From: Phytoseiulus persimilis | Lineage: Eukaryota; Arthropoda; Arachnida; Mesostigmata; Phytoseiidae | DNA length: 64,000 nt | Reading direction: 5' to 3' | Assembly: GCA_037576195.1 (NCBI GenBank) | Contig: CM075104.1 | Location: 9,926,775-9,990,774, forward strand | Shown: positions 12,432 through 23,562 of the stretch, piece by piece | Numbering within the stretch: position 1 is the stretch's first letter | How the letters are laid out: each line of letters opens with the position of its first letter | The notes under the pieces: model-generated | The model's input: only the letters and a program-made list of their open reading frames with translations | What the model was told of the DNA's origin: nothing | The model's database searches: none | Position numbers and translations under genes: made by a program

Positions 12432-12993
12432 GTTACAAGTCGGCAGTAGCGCCATGTTCGCGTCCATCGGAGTGCGTCACCGAGAGCGATAACTCAACTT
12501 GGATATCGATGGAATGCGGACCGGCTAATTGCTCTGGTGAGTTCGAGGAGACGATCCCTGACACCACATTCGGAGCGAGGATTCGCGAGGCTTGTCCTCC
12601 TGGCTCATCGTGTCAGGCTCTGGGATGTTTTTCGAGACATCTCATCCCGCATGGGATCCAAGTCTCACTGCCGGAGTGCTTCCAGGGAATACATCGGAAT
12701 CACTTTTCGCTGTACCATGTGAGGTCCCAGCGAACTTCAGATGCAGGTCAGGTCGATGCATATCATCGAAGCTTAAATGTAACAAGAGAGACGACTGTGG
12801 TGACAACTCTGACGAAGACAAATGCGGTGAGAGCCCCCATCACAGTTTTTCCGTCAGAATTGCTCTGCTGAAACTGAATGTCGGAATTAATTCCCAATCT
12901 ATTCCTCAGTGCACGATGACGTTTACTCGAATTTTCTGAATGGGCATTACCGAAAACGTCACGAGGTTGACTTGGAAAGTCTGCCATTCTGCG
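12432..12993 (+). CDS. LGR exons 1-3: cysteine-rich segment, LDLa module and linker
   Basis: Exon 12432-12536 (phase 1 to 1) carries four cysteines around PCSRPSEC and ECGPANC and matches no module I recognise. Exon 12686-12826 holds a complete LDL-receptor class A domain: six cysteines, [19 protein letters not shown], then the Ca-binding acidic run [12 protein letters not shown]. In relaxin receptors this module sits at the N-terminus and is needed for signalling after ligand binding. Exon 12910-12993 is a hydrophilic linker ending LESLPFCG. Acceptors are gcttccag, ctattcctcag and cttccacag; donors are gtgagt, gtgaga and gtaaga. All three exons are phase 1 to 1, as is usual for shuffled extracellular modules. 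The sequence upstream (12028-12431) stays open in the same frame but has no clear signal peptide, so the 5' end remains unresolved. Confidence 0.88.
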
Positions 12994-15900
12994 GTAAGAC
13001 CATACATGGCTTTGTATCTCTCGGAAGAGAGAGAAGTGAGATATATTTTCCGCGAAAGGCATCGGTCAAGGATGGAGTTCCCGCGCGATTGAATCGCAGA
13101 TTGGCTTTATGAGAGTTTGGAGAAGGATCACAAACAAAGGCTGCTCATCCAGCTGTGACTTTTCAACAGAACGGGATCTCCTAAGAAAATGCCGTTGCGT
13201 GCCGAACGCCGAGAAGTTCTACTGCCTTCGAGCCGGCTTCCGGAACTTGGACGCAATCCCAGCGGAAGCCATATTGATGTAAGCTTGCTCGGACACGTTA
13301 TCCGTGACGTTCTCTACGAATAGGAGACTGGCCTTGCCTTCGTTCACCAAAAACTGAAGTTTTGCCTCACGTTCTTCTAGAGACGCTACGAACAACGAGC
13401 TAGGAGAGATCACTCACGACCTGCTGAGCCCATTTATGCTCTTGGTCGACTTGTGAGTTCCATTGTTGGCAAAACCAATCATATCCAGAAACTGAGGATA
13501 GATCGCGGAATTCCCATAGCTCTCATCCAGTTGAGCCGTCAGCTCCGCGGACAACGGAGGAGACAAGAGAGGAAAGATCTCTCGAGGGGGGGGGGGGGGG
13601 TTATCGAGTTGACATAGAAGCTCAACGGTTTTTTTCCATGGACAGGACTCTCTCCTCGTGCGAAGTTACAGTCATACAAGATGGGGTTTTCTCCAGGCTT
13701 GAGAACCTAACCTCTCTGTGAGTATTATTATGATGATGTCGATGCTCCCCTTGGCGTCTCTCAATGATTCCAGCACGGAAGTCTTCTCCCAACAGGCGAC
13801 TCACTGGCAACAGCATAAGAGAGATTCACAAGGACACATTCGGTCACATTGGAAAGCTACGACGACTGTGAGTTTTCTCCACGCAATGAAGGCCGAGTTT
13901 GAACTCAATCTACTAATCGATGAAAGCTCAAGAACTAAGCCGATTCCTTCTCAGCATGCTCTCGTATAATCCGATCAGGAAAATCCAGGAGGGAGCTTTC
14001 AGCGGGCTCACCGCACTCCGAGACTTGTGAGTTCTGACGCGAATCACTCCCTGGCAGTTATGTGTGTTTTGAGAGAATCATTGTCAGACGCTGGAGCTTC
14101 GATTTTCTAGGGAATTGCGCGACTGCTCCTTGAAGAAACTCGACAAAGGAATGTTCAGCAACTTGACCGCGTTACAAAATCTGTGAGTCAAACCCTAGCC
14201 GGAACCCCATATACAGAAGGCTCAGGTCTTACGATTATTCGGATTTTGAGTTGACAATATCCTCCGAGAGGGAGAATGCGAGTGAGCCGATCATTCAATT
14301 TGATTCCAGACGTCTCGACAATAATGAGATAAGTAGCATAGAGCCAGAGACTTTCGACTCGCTTCATCATCTCCGCATTTTGTAAGTAGCAACTTGATCT
14401 TGTGAGAGGGAGACAGCGGAGTGCCGAACTCACCAGGATGGGGGACTAGATCTCATTTTTTCTATCGGATTTTCCGCTCGAAAGTGCTGAGGACTCTTGT
14501 GGCCGCCCCCTCCGTGTGTATGGCGGAGTTGTTCTCACGGGTCAACCAGGCGGAGTTTATCCTCTGTCTCGTCTGGTTATTAAAGTCTGGCTTCCATAAA
14601 TGAACAATATATATTCTAATTCTGTTGTCGTTACCTGAGAGCGAACAGAGGCTGCGGCTGAGCTTTTGCACGCGTGACAACTCGGTGTGAAATGTTCATG
14701 CAACAGAATCTCAGACGCATTCTCCAGCGAAAGGCACACTTGTTCTTTCCGTCTGTTCTTCTGGCAGTCCGGCTGGATGCGCTTCTGCTCACTCAGGCAG
14801 GACGATCTCTCGGTCGAATTATCATCAAGAACGTTTACCTGGAGACGAAGAATGAAAACAAACAGCCGAGAACGCAGCGTTGCAAACGATAACCATGCCT
14901 CGCAGTTGTGGCTCCGTCTTTCGCTAAAACTTCGAGGTCTTCGAGCAGCCCTGCCGGTTCCGAGGACAGTTTCCACTCGAGAATTCTCGAGGACCCCTCC
15001 CGCCAATGACTGCATTTGGGAATAGTTCGTGTTGAGGCGGAAACTTTGTCGCGTCTACTCAGAGCGGCCGAGCAGAGAACAAACAACGGGGGAGCCTGCG
15101 CGACGCCCCGAATTAGCCGCTATCAGCAAACTTGTGTCGTCGTTGCGGGGCTCCAGAAAGTAATCCAAGATGGCTGCGTCGGCGATTGTTTCTCGACCGA
15201 TGCGAGACGAGTCGGGGGCTTCCCAGCCGCGACTGTTTTGACGGTCCTCAAACCTGGCCTGATCCTTGAGATTCCAAGGACATCAGGAAAGTCTGAAGTT
15301 CGGGACGCACTCAGTTCTAGACGTCATCATCAAGCGGACAACTGATCGGAATCGAGACCGCGCCGAGACTCCTGGTGTGTTAGCCGAGAGCATCTCGGCC
15401 CTGTGACTGTGTTCCGGTGAATTGATGATACCATCCACTAAGAAACGATTTCTCATCATACCGAACTTCCGGACGCAGCGCTCCTTCCGAAGAGGAGCAG
15501 TTCATGAGGCAATCGCTAAGCGAGGACATCTGTTTTCCGGCTGGGGATGAGGGGGATTCGCCGACATCTTCTCCCGCGGAGAAAGCGCTCCTCATCCCAA
15601 GTACGCTTGTGACAATAGGTGCTTGTGAAATCCTCGGCGCCTCTTGTGAGTTGGAGAGGAGTCAATCGGCTGCCGAAACAAAATGGGACAGGAGTCAGAG
15701 CCGAGGAAGACGGAGAGTTCAGTGAGTGTTGAAGCTGCGCTAGAACTTCGCGCAAAAATTCAGTCTGTCCCAATCTATCCATCAGCGCGTTACTCAATCG
15801 ACAACGCCGCCGATTCGGGAGGGAAATGGCCAGACTTCGTGATGTAAATTGGACAGCTGTTTACCAGTCGCAGATGCAGGCGCGTTGTCGGAGTCCTGGA

Positions 15901-18900
15901 GATCCTGAACATGCGGAGAGGAAATTATACCTCATCACGCAGCGCATTCGTTTCCGTGAGGGAAGGAGAATTTTTTTTTTAATGGTTGAGCTCGATTCCT
16001 CCGCGAAACGAGTTGAAATCATGGTTGGACGGATGGGGAAACCGAAATTTCGCAACCCACTCAGCGTCCCACTGACCGGGAGCAGCGTGGCTACGCGAGT
16101 ATTCATCAGTTTCGATGACAAGAGTTTCCTCGTTCCAGATCGATATCTTCAAACAACCTCGCGACGTTGCAGTCGCGATGGTTCGCGAAATTGAAATCCC
16201 TCAAAAATCTGTGAGTGTGATATCCCTGAGTCGGGATACGTATTTGAATTTCCATGGAGACTCCCGATTTCCTCCTCCCAAGTCCAGAGGCTGTTCGAGA
16301 CAGCTGACGATGCGGAGCATGGATACCGTTTGTTCAGTAGCGTTGAAATGAACCGAACCGGAATTTACGTTCCAGCTACCTGGGCTCAAATAAACTCAGA
16401 GCAATCAACATCGAGCTCACTCTACCATCGCTAGAATTCATGTAAGCTATATTCATGACAGTGATCATAACGCATGCTATACATATTCTGAATGATCAGC
16501 TCTCGCATCTCCGACAGAAACGTCGGGAGAAACAAAATCGACTCAATCGCCGAGGATGCTTTCTCCTCCACGTCGAGCCTGAAGTCTCTGTGAGTTCATG
16601 TGATTTTTCGAGCTTAAACCTGAAGATTCTCGACCCCGTTTATCGCGGCGCGTCAACATCTCCGATTTACAGGAACATGGAAAACAATCCATTGAGCAGA
16701 GTTGGAAAGGTTCATTTCGTGAGCTTGCGAAACTTGAAGACCGCGTAAGTTCGGCTCTCCTCCTCTTTCATGGTCTTGAACTTAACCGATTACCGTTCCG
16801 CCGTGAAGTGTAAGCATACACGGCTTACACAGAGGACTCGAGTGAACCGCGTGGCTCTCTCGGAGCAACGGGTCACAAACGAGCATCCGCGTCACAGTTG
16901 CAGCCCGAGGGATAATTGTCAACAAAACCCAAAATATCGATAACCTTGAGCGCGGATGAGTCGTGGATGCAAGTGCACGCATCCTTCGACTCGGTTGTAG
17001 TGATATTTTCTTATGAAATCGAGGAATCAGCTCCTAGTTTAGAGAAATTTCTCGAAGTCCGCGCGGTTTTATCGAAGTCGATAGTCCTCAACCCGACATG
17101 GGCTCACAGGTGGCGTAATCTCTGAATCATCCGTCACGGAAAACCGGACGAACGACGGCTCTCTCCGAAAGCTTTCGGAACCCATTCTTCGTTCTTGTGG
17201 GGTTTCTCTGTGATCCCGATAATCTGCAGTTGATTCAAGTGAACGAGAAGATTTCATTTTACAGATATTTCTCCGAGTTCGGTATGTGCTTGTGGGTGCC
17301 CCAGGTGAAACTGTGCCATCCGTCGGGAGACGGGATCTCTTCTGTCCACGACTTGCTGGAGAGTGAATTCCTCCGAGTGTTTGTGTGGATCATGGCTGTC
17401 ATGGCATGCTTCGGGAATTTGCTAGTAAGGAACATTCGCGATAGTTTGCACGGTTTCCCTTCGAAATTCCAGCCTGAAAAAAAATCCCCTCGGACCTTCC
17501 TGTCAATGCCCTGCGGAGCTGTGAGAAGCTTGCACAATAGAAATGGTGGAGGCGGGGGAGGGGGGCAGGGGGAGGGGGGCAGGGGTTCGAGTGCGAAGCT
17601 TGAAGCAAAACATCGAATGTAAGAGGGAAAACTGTATACCGTTCCGTCCGACGTTCCGGCTTCGCATCTTTTCTCAGAAAGAATAAACGATTGTTGCATC
17701 ATCTCATACACATTTCTTGGGTCCCGTCGACTCCCCTGCTGTCCTAGCGACCGCGCAGATTTTAAGAAACGTGGGAGGTTTCGGTCGAAAACGAGGAGAA
17801 AAACACAATGTCACAAACACCCTGCGGGCCGATGTGTCGTTGAAATATGGTTCGAGCGTTCGAGCGATGACGAATATGCAGGCTCGGGAATCGCAACTTG
17901 AGGGTCTGGGAAGGACGGAATTGAAACGCTCATAGAACGAATAAAAACTTCACAGGTACTCATCGGACGCATGTTGTTCAGAGAACCCAACCGTGTGCAC
18001 TCCTTCTATATAAAGAACCTCGCGTTCTCCGATTTTCTGATGGGAGTATACCTGTTCATCATTGCTGCCCACGACGTTTTGTTTCGTGGAGAATATATTC
18101 TACACGAGTTCCGTTGGAGACACTCAGCCGGCTGCGCCGCCGCAGGTAAGCTTTCCGGTGCTATTCTCACTTGCGAGGCCTGTCATCATAGTGTCTACCA
18201 ACGAGAGTGTTGTCTGTCGCAATGTCAAGGGTGGACCACGTCGTGTCCTGATGACCGAACTGTCAAATGGAGTCCTTGTCGAAATTGGGCCAGCATTCAA
18301 ATATTCATCCAACCTTCCCCTCCACACACAACGAATGAGTCGATGAGTGATCTCTTCGAGAAGCCTGGTCGCTTAGGAAATCATTTTGGAGCCTGACGAG
18401 TTCCGCTAACGAGTGAACAGCATTTGTTGGCGCGACTTTCAACATTATTGCGTTGCCAGGAAGATTGCCTGAAAGGAGCTGTATCCACACTCGCAATGTT
18501 TCTGATAGCGAAGAACTCTGTGGCGTCTTAGTAGCTGTTTACAACCAGCGGTGATACGCTGTTTCCCGATGGCTTCTCTGGCGTTCGGCCTCCGCATGTG
18601 TCACCTCAAGGCTGGAAGGTCACCAAATCTCATTGAACGGTCAAGGACAGCTCAAGGTTGATCCGTACGAAGACCTACGACCAGTGGCATGTTGCTGTAT
18701 ACGGAAAAAGAGGAGAAATTGAATGGCGAGCAGAGATATAATCAGAAAGCCCGAGGAACGAAAATCTGCTATCAGGGCTCCGCCTCGACAGGACTCGAGA
18801 AATGCTCAGATTCCCGACTTCGGAATCTTGGTTCGGAGGAACGTCGAGTACATTCCTCGGCATTGTGGGAAATTCGCGCCAGAATCCAAGTGTCAATTGA

Positions 18901-21900
18901 ATGAGTTCGAGTCGCCTCGATTTTCCAGGCGCCCTCGCTACGATCAGTTCAGAAGCATCGGTGCTCACTTTGACAGTGATCACGACCGACCGATTCATTT
19001 CGATCATATACCCCTTGTCAATCAAGAAACGCACCATCACTAGAGCGTGGACGCTGATGATTTTGACGTGGTCAGCCGCCTGTGCTATCGCGATATATCC
19101 TCTGACACAACCAGATTCGTATGCCACACTTTTCTATGGCTCCAATGGTGTCTGTCTTCCCTTGCATCTGCACAGACCGTACAACGAAGGTGAGTTAGGT
19201 CCGAGCGAACAATTAGCCTTCTCTTGTTCCCGTCCTTGACCCTCATGATATATAACACATAAGAATATATATATATATATATATATCTACAAATAATATT
19301 TCTCCGCGAGCGGTTCCCAGCGATGTGCGGCTATCATTCGAGTGAAAGCCGCACTCCCCGTAACTTCATCGTTTTTGAGATTCGTATGCCGCATGGAATT
19401 CTGCCTACCTCTCCGAGCCAGCAATATAGACCGGAAGATGTGAAAACTAGCAGAATGAACTCTCAAATCTGGAGTTGATGATGGAAACGAGCCTGTAGTG
19501 ATGGGAAATTTCGCTCTGCGGTCATCGTTCTCGTGAACTGAGGTCTCTTGGGCCGGAGTGCGTCCTCCGGGCGCCGGCCCCTCGTGCGCGCTGTCGTCGA
19601 TTGGGACCCGCCGACGGTTGGGCGTCAGTGTCATTCGGGCTCCCGTGTCATCTACGCGCTGGCTTCCACAGCTTGCGGAGGATCGCTGACTTCTCCGTTG
19701 GCCGTGCCTTGCGAATATCTGATGGAAAAGAAAGACTGATTCATCCGAGTTTTCATGGACGGATGGCCTTCGCAGTGCAGGGGCTGAAGCCACACATATT
19801 GCGACGAATTCCCTCGATGATTTGGGTTCTTTCGCGGGTACGATCCAAGCTGGCTGATTCGATAATTTGCGAGAAACGGCGGATCATCTGGCGATCCACG
19901 GCTGAGAATGCGGCCACACAGAGGACGAATCACTGAATACGAGAGTACTGTCATGCGCCGTGCGGGACCACTTTGCAGGTATGATGCACGAGGTCTCAAC
20001 CATTCCAACAGAGGAGTCAAGACGTGCGCGACGAATAGCCTCCTCGCCGATCTACCAAACGCAATACCACTGAAAAGATCTTTTCTGGCTTGCATCCGAA
20101 CAGCCAAAAAATGGTTTTTCCGCAAATCAAGGAGAGCTCAATGAGCAGTTGACTCGAGATACAGACTTGTCGTATGGAACTCCATTGGGGGTATGATGGA
20201 AGCACACAGGAACCACCCGCCGCTGGAGCCCTACGGGAGACGGTTGAAGCCGATGCCCGCTCGACCTACACCGCTGTCGGGCATCTTTATGGGATGGATA
20301 ATCAGAATAACTCACCCGGATTGCAATCAATGCGAGATTACTAGAATATTTGCGCCTGACTGGCTCAGTAAGATAGTCCACGCAGATTCTGCAGGCACGA
20401 GCGGCACAAATTACATTATATTCCTCCGCGGACGACGCCATTTTTGATCGGGATGGGATCGAGCAAAAGTATGCATCAGATGAGCGCAGGCCTGAGTTTC
20501 CCGTGGATGACTCGAATCTGATCGAAATCGGCGATGCCGAGCCCGCAGACAAGTTATTCCGACTCAGTTTTCACACCCATGGCCTCGGAATCGGGTGCGC
20601 GTTTATCATTTTTGGAAACAGCAGTCTCGTGAGACATGTTGACCGCACTCAGGTGCGGTTGTCATTGGAGTTAGGATGCAAATCCTCGGTTGTGCGGTTC
20701 TAGTCCGGTCGTCATTCAGGAGAGGTGAATATATATGTGTCTCTTCGAAGGAGAGACGGTGGGTTTATTCTACACTTTCGACGGCACACAAACTGGAAGT
20801 TGATTCGACGCGTTTTTGTACGATTTACCGACTCTAAAGTGGGCCTGTTGGCGTTAGCTTCAGAGCAAAGTTTGCGGTGTATCTTGCATGAGTCAAACTC
20901 CCCATTTCGGTGGGATCGACCACGGGCATGTCGGAGGGGGAGAGGAAGGACCTGAGAGATTTGTGACGTTGTTTCCGCGCCCCGGTACGTGAAAAACATT
21001 CGAGCGGCGAGACTAGTGGAGAAAGTCGAATGTTCGATCTTTTCAACGAAACGGCTCTCATGGAGCTTCCCATGTGAGATGCGGATTTAAAGAACCCGAG
21101 CCCCAAAGTTGACCGACTCGTTGCGAACTTCCCGGATGTGCGATCCCGTTCCAGAGCCCTTCTCCGCAGTTGGCCTCCATTTCTTGGATTTTTTTTCCTA
21201 TTTTTCGGATCAATTTTCGTCTCGGATTTGAACGGGCCCAACCGGAACGTCGACCTCTGAAGGCATACGAAATATCTTCAGAGGAAGATAGGTGTGTACC
21301 ATCGTGGCTTTCAATATTCTGAAAACGAAAAGCTTTCCGGATTTTCGGGTGTACGGGCATGAACATGACCAGGACCAAGAATATCCGTACATACCACCTG
21401 ATTATGACGGCGACTTGAAAACATTCCAACTGTATACAGCGTGGTCACCGAGAGTCGCGAATTTCTTCACTCACCCTTCTCTTCCTAATTACTCTGTGGA
21501 AAACTTGGAATAAATCAGGGAGGATGGGAGGGGGGGGGGGGGGGGGAAACCGGACATGGACCTGTCATCTCGCAATCACCGACAAATCGCTGCGAATTCC
21601 TGCTTGGTGACCTGGGTATAACGAGAAGCGGGCCTCAGAACTTCTTTAATCGTGCTCCTATTGATTGAGGGCAAAGTCCAGCGGGGGAGGAGTCGAATTA
21701 GCGAGGCAACTGCCAAGCCAGAGAATGCGGATCATCTCAAGAGCTTCCACTCAAATCGGGATTGGCGTTCCTGAGAAGATATGGGGGGAACGCATCGAGG
21801 ACGAGTTTTGTTGAGGGAGCAGCGATTTTCAGGCCACTAAGATCGCTCGCCCCTCGTCGGTCTCTCGAGCGATCATCGTTCCGTTCGAAGCGGAACAAGT

Positions 21901-23504
21901 GGGCTCTTTCTCTGGACCGAATCATACCGGTGCCCCGTATGCAACGGCTCGATCGGTCGATCCTGTCGATTCCGGAATGAGACGACGGGTCGTTTTCGAG
22001 CTGTTCTCCGGGACACCGAGCTCTACCGTCTCGCGCGAAAAAAAAACAACAGAATATGTGCTTACTCTCCAGCTATGGATAGCAAGCAGAAATCTCGATT
22101 CCGATCATGACCACGACATGATTGGCGAAGGAAGGGAGAGTTTAAGAAAATCCCTACCTCCGGCGACTGCACCATGGTCGGATTCCTCGTGAGCTCGGGA
22201 TCAGGCTGATGGTGGTATGAGTGAACTCAAGGATGTCGATTGCGATATTCATAAATCAATGAATAGTCAAAGTTCCTTCTCGTATTTTCGCATACGTGCG
22301 TTCAAGTCTGCTCGTGGAACCAAAGTCGTTTTCACTTAGTCCTAGCCCATGCCTCGAATCGGCTGAACTTCAAATCATCAATGGAACGTAGCTGCTCGAC
22401 GAGGTCGGATGAATGCAAATGCATCCAATATTCGTAAAGCAGAGTCGCCCGTCTGTCTCTCGCTCTGATTCGATCGGAGCACGGCGACGCATGGCGAACG
22501 ACTTCATCAATGCCCCTGACTTGGTTCACCGATTCGCAAACCCAGCACATAATTTGTGGAATGGAACTCTTTCGTAGTTTTGGACGGATCCGATCAAAAT
22601 GTCGTCTTCCAAGATGAGCGCTGGTCAGATTGCGACCCGAATGGGAATTCAGGGATCTCGGCTGAAAGCCCGCAGGTGAGCAGGCGATGAGCTGCTCGAA
22701 TCCATGTTCCTTCACATCTGGGTGTTTTGATTCCTCAGATGCATTCCATTCAAGACTTGTAAAGCTCTCACTGACAGAGCCCGACTGATGATTGAATGAA
22801 TGTTCGGTTCTTTAGGGGAGTAAGTTCCCACACCCCAGTACCCCAACCGCGGAACCGTTCATATGTGTTTTCCGAAGGTTCAAACTCCTTGAATCACTCT
22901 GTCGCCTCGAACAAAGACTCGAATGACAGCACGGCGGGTTCTTTTTTCAGGCTGGCAATATTCGGCATTAATCTTCTGTGGGATCAACGGAGTTGCGTTT
23001 GGGTTTATCGCGTACGCCTACAGCACTATGTTTGTGACCATCACGGACTCGCGCTTGAACCTGCGGTCGACTCAGCAGCTTCAGGATCGTGCCATCGCGA
23101 AGCGTTTTGCTTTCATCGTTGCTACAGACTTCTTGTGTTGGATGCCCATCGCCGCCGTTAAGGCTGTTGCCTTGGCCGGTGAGTTCCTCGTCGCTCTACG
23201 TGGGCGACCTAGCTGTTTCCCGCAACTGGCTGAGTTCCGCGACGGAGAAGATCACATTCAAAACCGGCTTTTGATAAACGCAGGTATTCCCATCAATCCG
23301 ACTCTTTACGCGTGGGTCGCGGTATTTCTGTTACCGGTGAACTCTGCATTGAATCCTGTCCTGTACACACTCACAACCAGACTCTTCAAGCTGCAGCTGG
23401 CACGATATTTCTGGGGGCTCAAGCCCTTTCCCTTCCGTGCTAGACGAAGCTCCAAGAAGACAATGGTGACCACTCTCACCGAAGTGAGTCCCCCAATGGT
23501 ATAG
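12432..23504 (+). CDS. Relaxin-family-type LGR (type C) G-protein-coupled receptor, multi-exon
   Basis: This is a plasma-membrane receptor expected to bind a relaxin/insulin-like peptide and couple to G proteins. Exons I can place: 12432-12536, 12686-12826, 12910-12993, 13170-13278, 13381-13452, 13646-13717, 13796-13867, 13955-14026, 14111-14182, 14310-14381, 16139-16210, 16376-16441, 16518-16589, 16673-16744, 17265-17424, 17956-18145, 18929-19189, 22951-23178 and 23284-23504. All introns are GT-AG and all joins keep frame. The product is about 737 residues: cysteine-rich exon, one LDLa module, LRRNT cap, ten LRRs, the family's hinge before TM1, then 7TM with a TDRF motif after TM3, CWMP in TM6 and NPVLY in TM7. 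The length fits vertebrate RXFP1/2 (about 750). The start codon and signal-peptide exon are not found: the first exon listed needs one base from an upstream exon. The stop given (TAG at 23502) has an alternative, described under the tail exons. The orthologue assignment (RXFP1/2-like versus insect Lgr3/Lgr4) needs a tree. Confidence 0.93.
13170..14381 (+). CDS. LGR exons 4-10: LRRNT cap and leucine-rich repeats 1-6
   Basis: Exon 13170-13278 encodes the N-terminal cap, with [13 protein letters not shown] followed by [16 protein letters not shown], the CxC...C pattern of LRRNT. Six exons follow, each exactly 72 bp and phase 2: 13381, 13646, 13796, 13955, 14111 and 14310 (start positions). Each gives one 24-residue repeat of the form LxLxxNxIxxIxxxxFxxLxxLxxL. 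Examples are [34 protein letters not shown] and [17 protein letters not shown]. One repeat per 72-bp phase-2 exon is the classic LGR gene structure. LRR2 and LRR5 have a cysteine (SSCEV, RDCSL) where the asparagine ladder normally runs. Introns are about 80-190 bp. Confidence 0.93.
13586..13600. repeat. Homopolymer G15
   Basis: Fifteen consecutive G in the LGR intron between LRR1 and LRR2. Confidence 0.95.
14382..16138 (+). other. Large LGR intron between LRR6 and LRR7
   Basis: This 1757-bp intron interrupts the otherwise tightly spaced LRR exons. I looked for another 72-bp phase-2 repeat exon and found none; the one donor-like site (near 15646) has no LRR upstream of it. Open frames occur on both strands (for example 14557-15015 minus) but match no family I know. 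Confidence 0.6.
16139..16744 (+). CDS. LGR exons 11-14: leucine-rich repeats 7-10
   Basis: Four phase-2 exons follow the 1.76-kb intron. 16139-16210 (72 bp) reads [18 protein letters not shown]. 16376-16441 is a shortened 66-bp repeat, [19 protein letters not shown], lacking two residues. 16518-16589 (72 bp) reads [17 protein letters not shown]. 16673-16744 (72 bp) reads [18 protein letters not shown]. For the third exon an earlier AG at 16498-16499 is also in frame, but the acceptor at 16516-16517 restores the 72-bp length and the LRR register, so I chose it. Ten repeats in all is the number found in relaxin receptors. Confidence 0.9.
17265..18145 (+). CDS. LGR exons 15-16: hinge, TM1, TM2 and start of TM3
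   Basis: Exon 17265-17424 (phase 2 in, 0 out) encodes the cysteine-containing hinge and TM1. It shows [17 protein letters not shown], then [12 protein letters not shown], then the hydrophobic run [18 protein letters not shown]. The relaxin-receptor hinge has the same YF...C...P.V..C...DGISS layout. Exon 17956-18145 (phase 0 in, 1 out) completes TM1 and gives ICL1, TM2 ([19 protein letters not shown], with the conserved LAxxD-like FSD), ECL1 with FRGEY, and a cysteine (SAGC) expected to pair with ECL2. Between them lies a 531-bp intron (17425-17955) with a G-rich purine stretch at 17550-17590 and nothing else I recognise. Confidence 0.93.
18146..18928 (+). other. LGR intron between exons 16 and 17
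   Basis: A 783-bp intron (gtaagc ... ttccag). No coding or repeat structure is recognised in it. Confidence 0.7.
18929..19189 (+). CDS. LGR exon 17: TM3, TM4 and ECL2
   Basis: Exon 18929-19189 (261 bp, phase 1 to 1; acceptor gattttccag, donor gtgagt) encodes TM3 ([20 protein letters not shown]), where TDRF takes the place of the class-A DRY motif. It continues through ICL2 ([14 protein letters not shown]), TM4 ([20 protein letters not shown]) and ECL2 with [12 protein letters not shown]. The NGVCxPLH block is a relaxin-receptor hallmark, and its cysteine should bond to the SAGC cysteine of the previous exon. No key residue is missing. Confidence 0.94.
19265..19286. repeat. (AT)n microsatellite
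   Basis: About eleven AT dinucleotides in a row inside the largest LGR intron. Confidence 0.9.
21530..21546. repeat. Homopolymer G17
   Basis: Seventeen consecutive G in the largest LGR intron. Confidence 0.95.
22951..23178 (+). CDS. LGR exon 18: TM5, ICL3 and TM6
   Basis: Exon 22951-23178 (228 bp, phase 1 to 1; acceptor cttttttcag, donor gtgagt) encodes TM5 ([20 protein letters not shown]), a short ICL3 ([16 protein letters not shown]) and TM6 ([20 protein letters not shown]). It has the CWxP toggle motif and the AKRF.FIV.TD run typical of glycoprotein-hormone and relaxin receptors. The frame runs on without a stop through the following 105-bp intron into the last TM exon. Confidence 0.94.
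23284..23504 (+). CDS. LGR exon 19: TM7 and proximal cytoplasmic tail
   Basis: This exon gives [20 protein letters not shown] then [19 protein letters not shown], i.e. TM7 with the NP..LY signature and helix 8, followed by a basic tail ([16 protein letters not shown]). Read straight through, it stops at TAG 23502-23504 after SPPMV. A strong donor (gaa|gtgagt) lies at 23484 inside this end, so the stop may be intronic and the protein may continue in the tail exons. The first model is simpler; the second is supported by frame-consistent downstream exons. Confidence 0.9.
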
Positions 23505-23562
23505 TATTTTTCAAGTTTCAATTCCATAGGTACGCTTACGTAGATTGCCCTCAGGTGTTGAG

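Larger units (their letters stand above)
19190..22950 (+). other. Largest LGR intron, inside the 7TM region
   Basis: A 3761-bp intron between ECL2 and TM5, far longer than any other in the gene. It contains an (AT)n microsatellite at 19265-19286 and a 17-G tract at 21530-21546. Several open frames lie on both strands (19287-19793 minus, 21292-21513 plus, 22332-22715 minus), none belonging to a family I recognise. The size may reflect inserted mobile DNA too decayed to name. Confidence 0.6.

Noticed and set aside
15575-15646. An additional LRR exon in the 14.4-16.1-kb intron
   Set aside because: A donor-like ctcttgtgag is present, but the 72 bases before it lack an acceptor and do not translate to an LRR.
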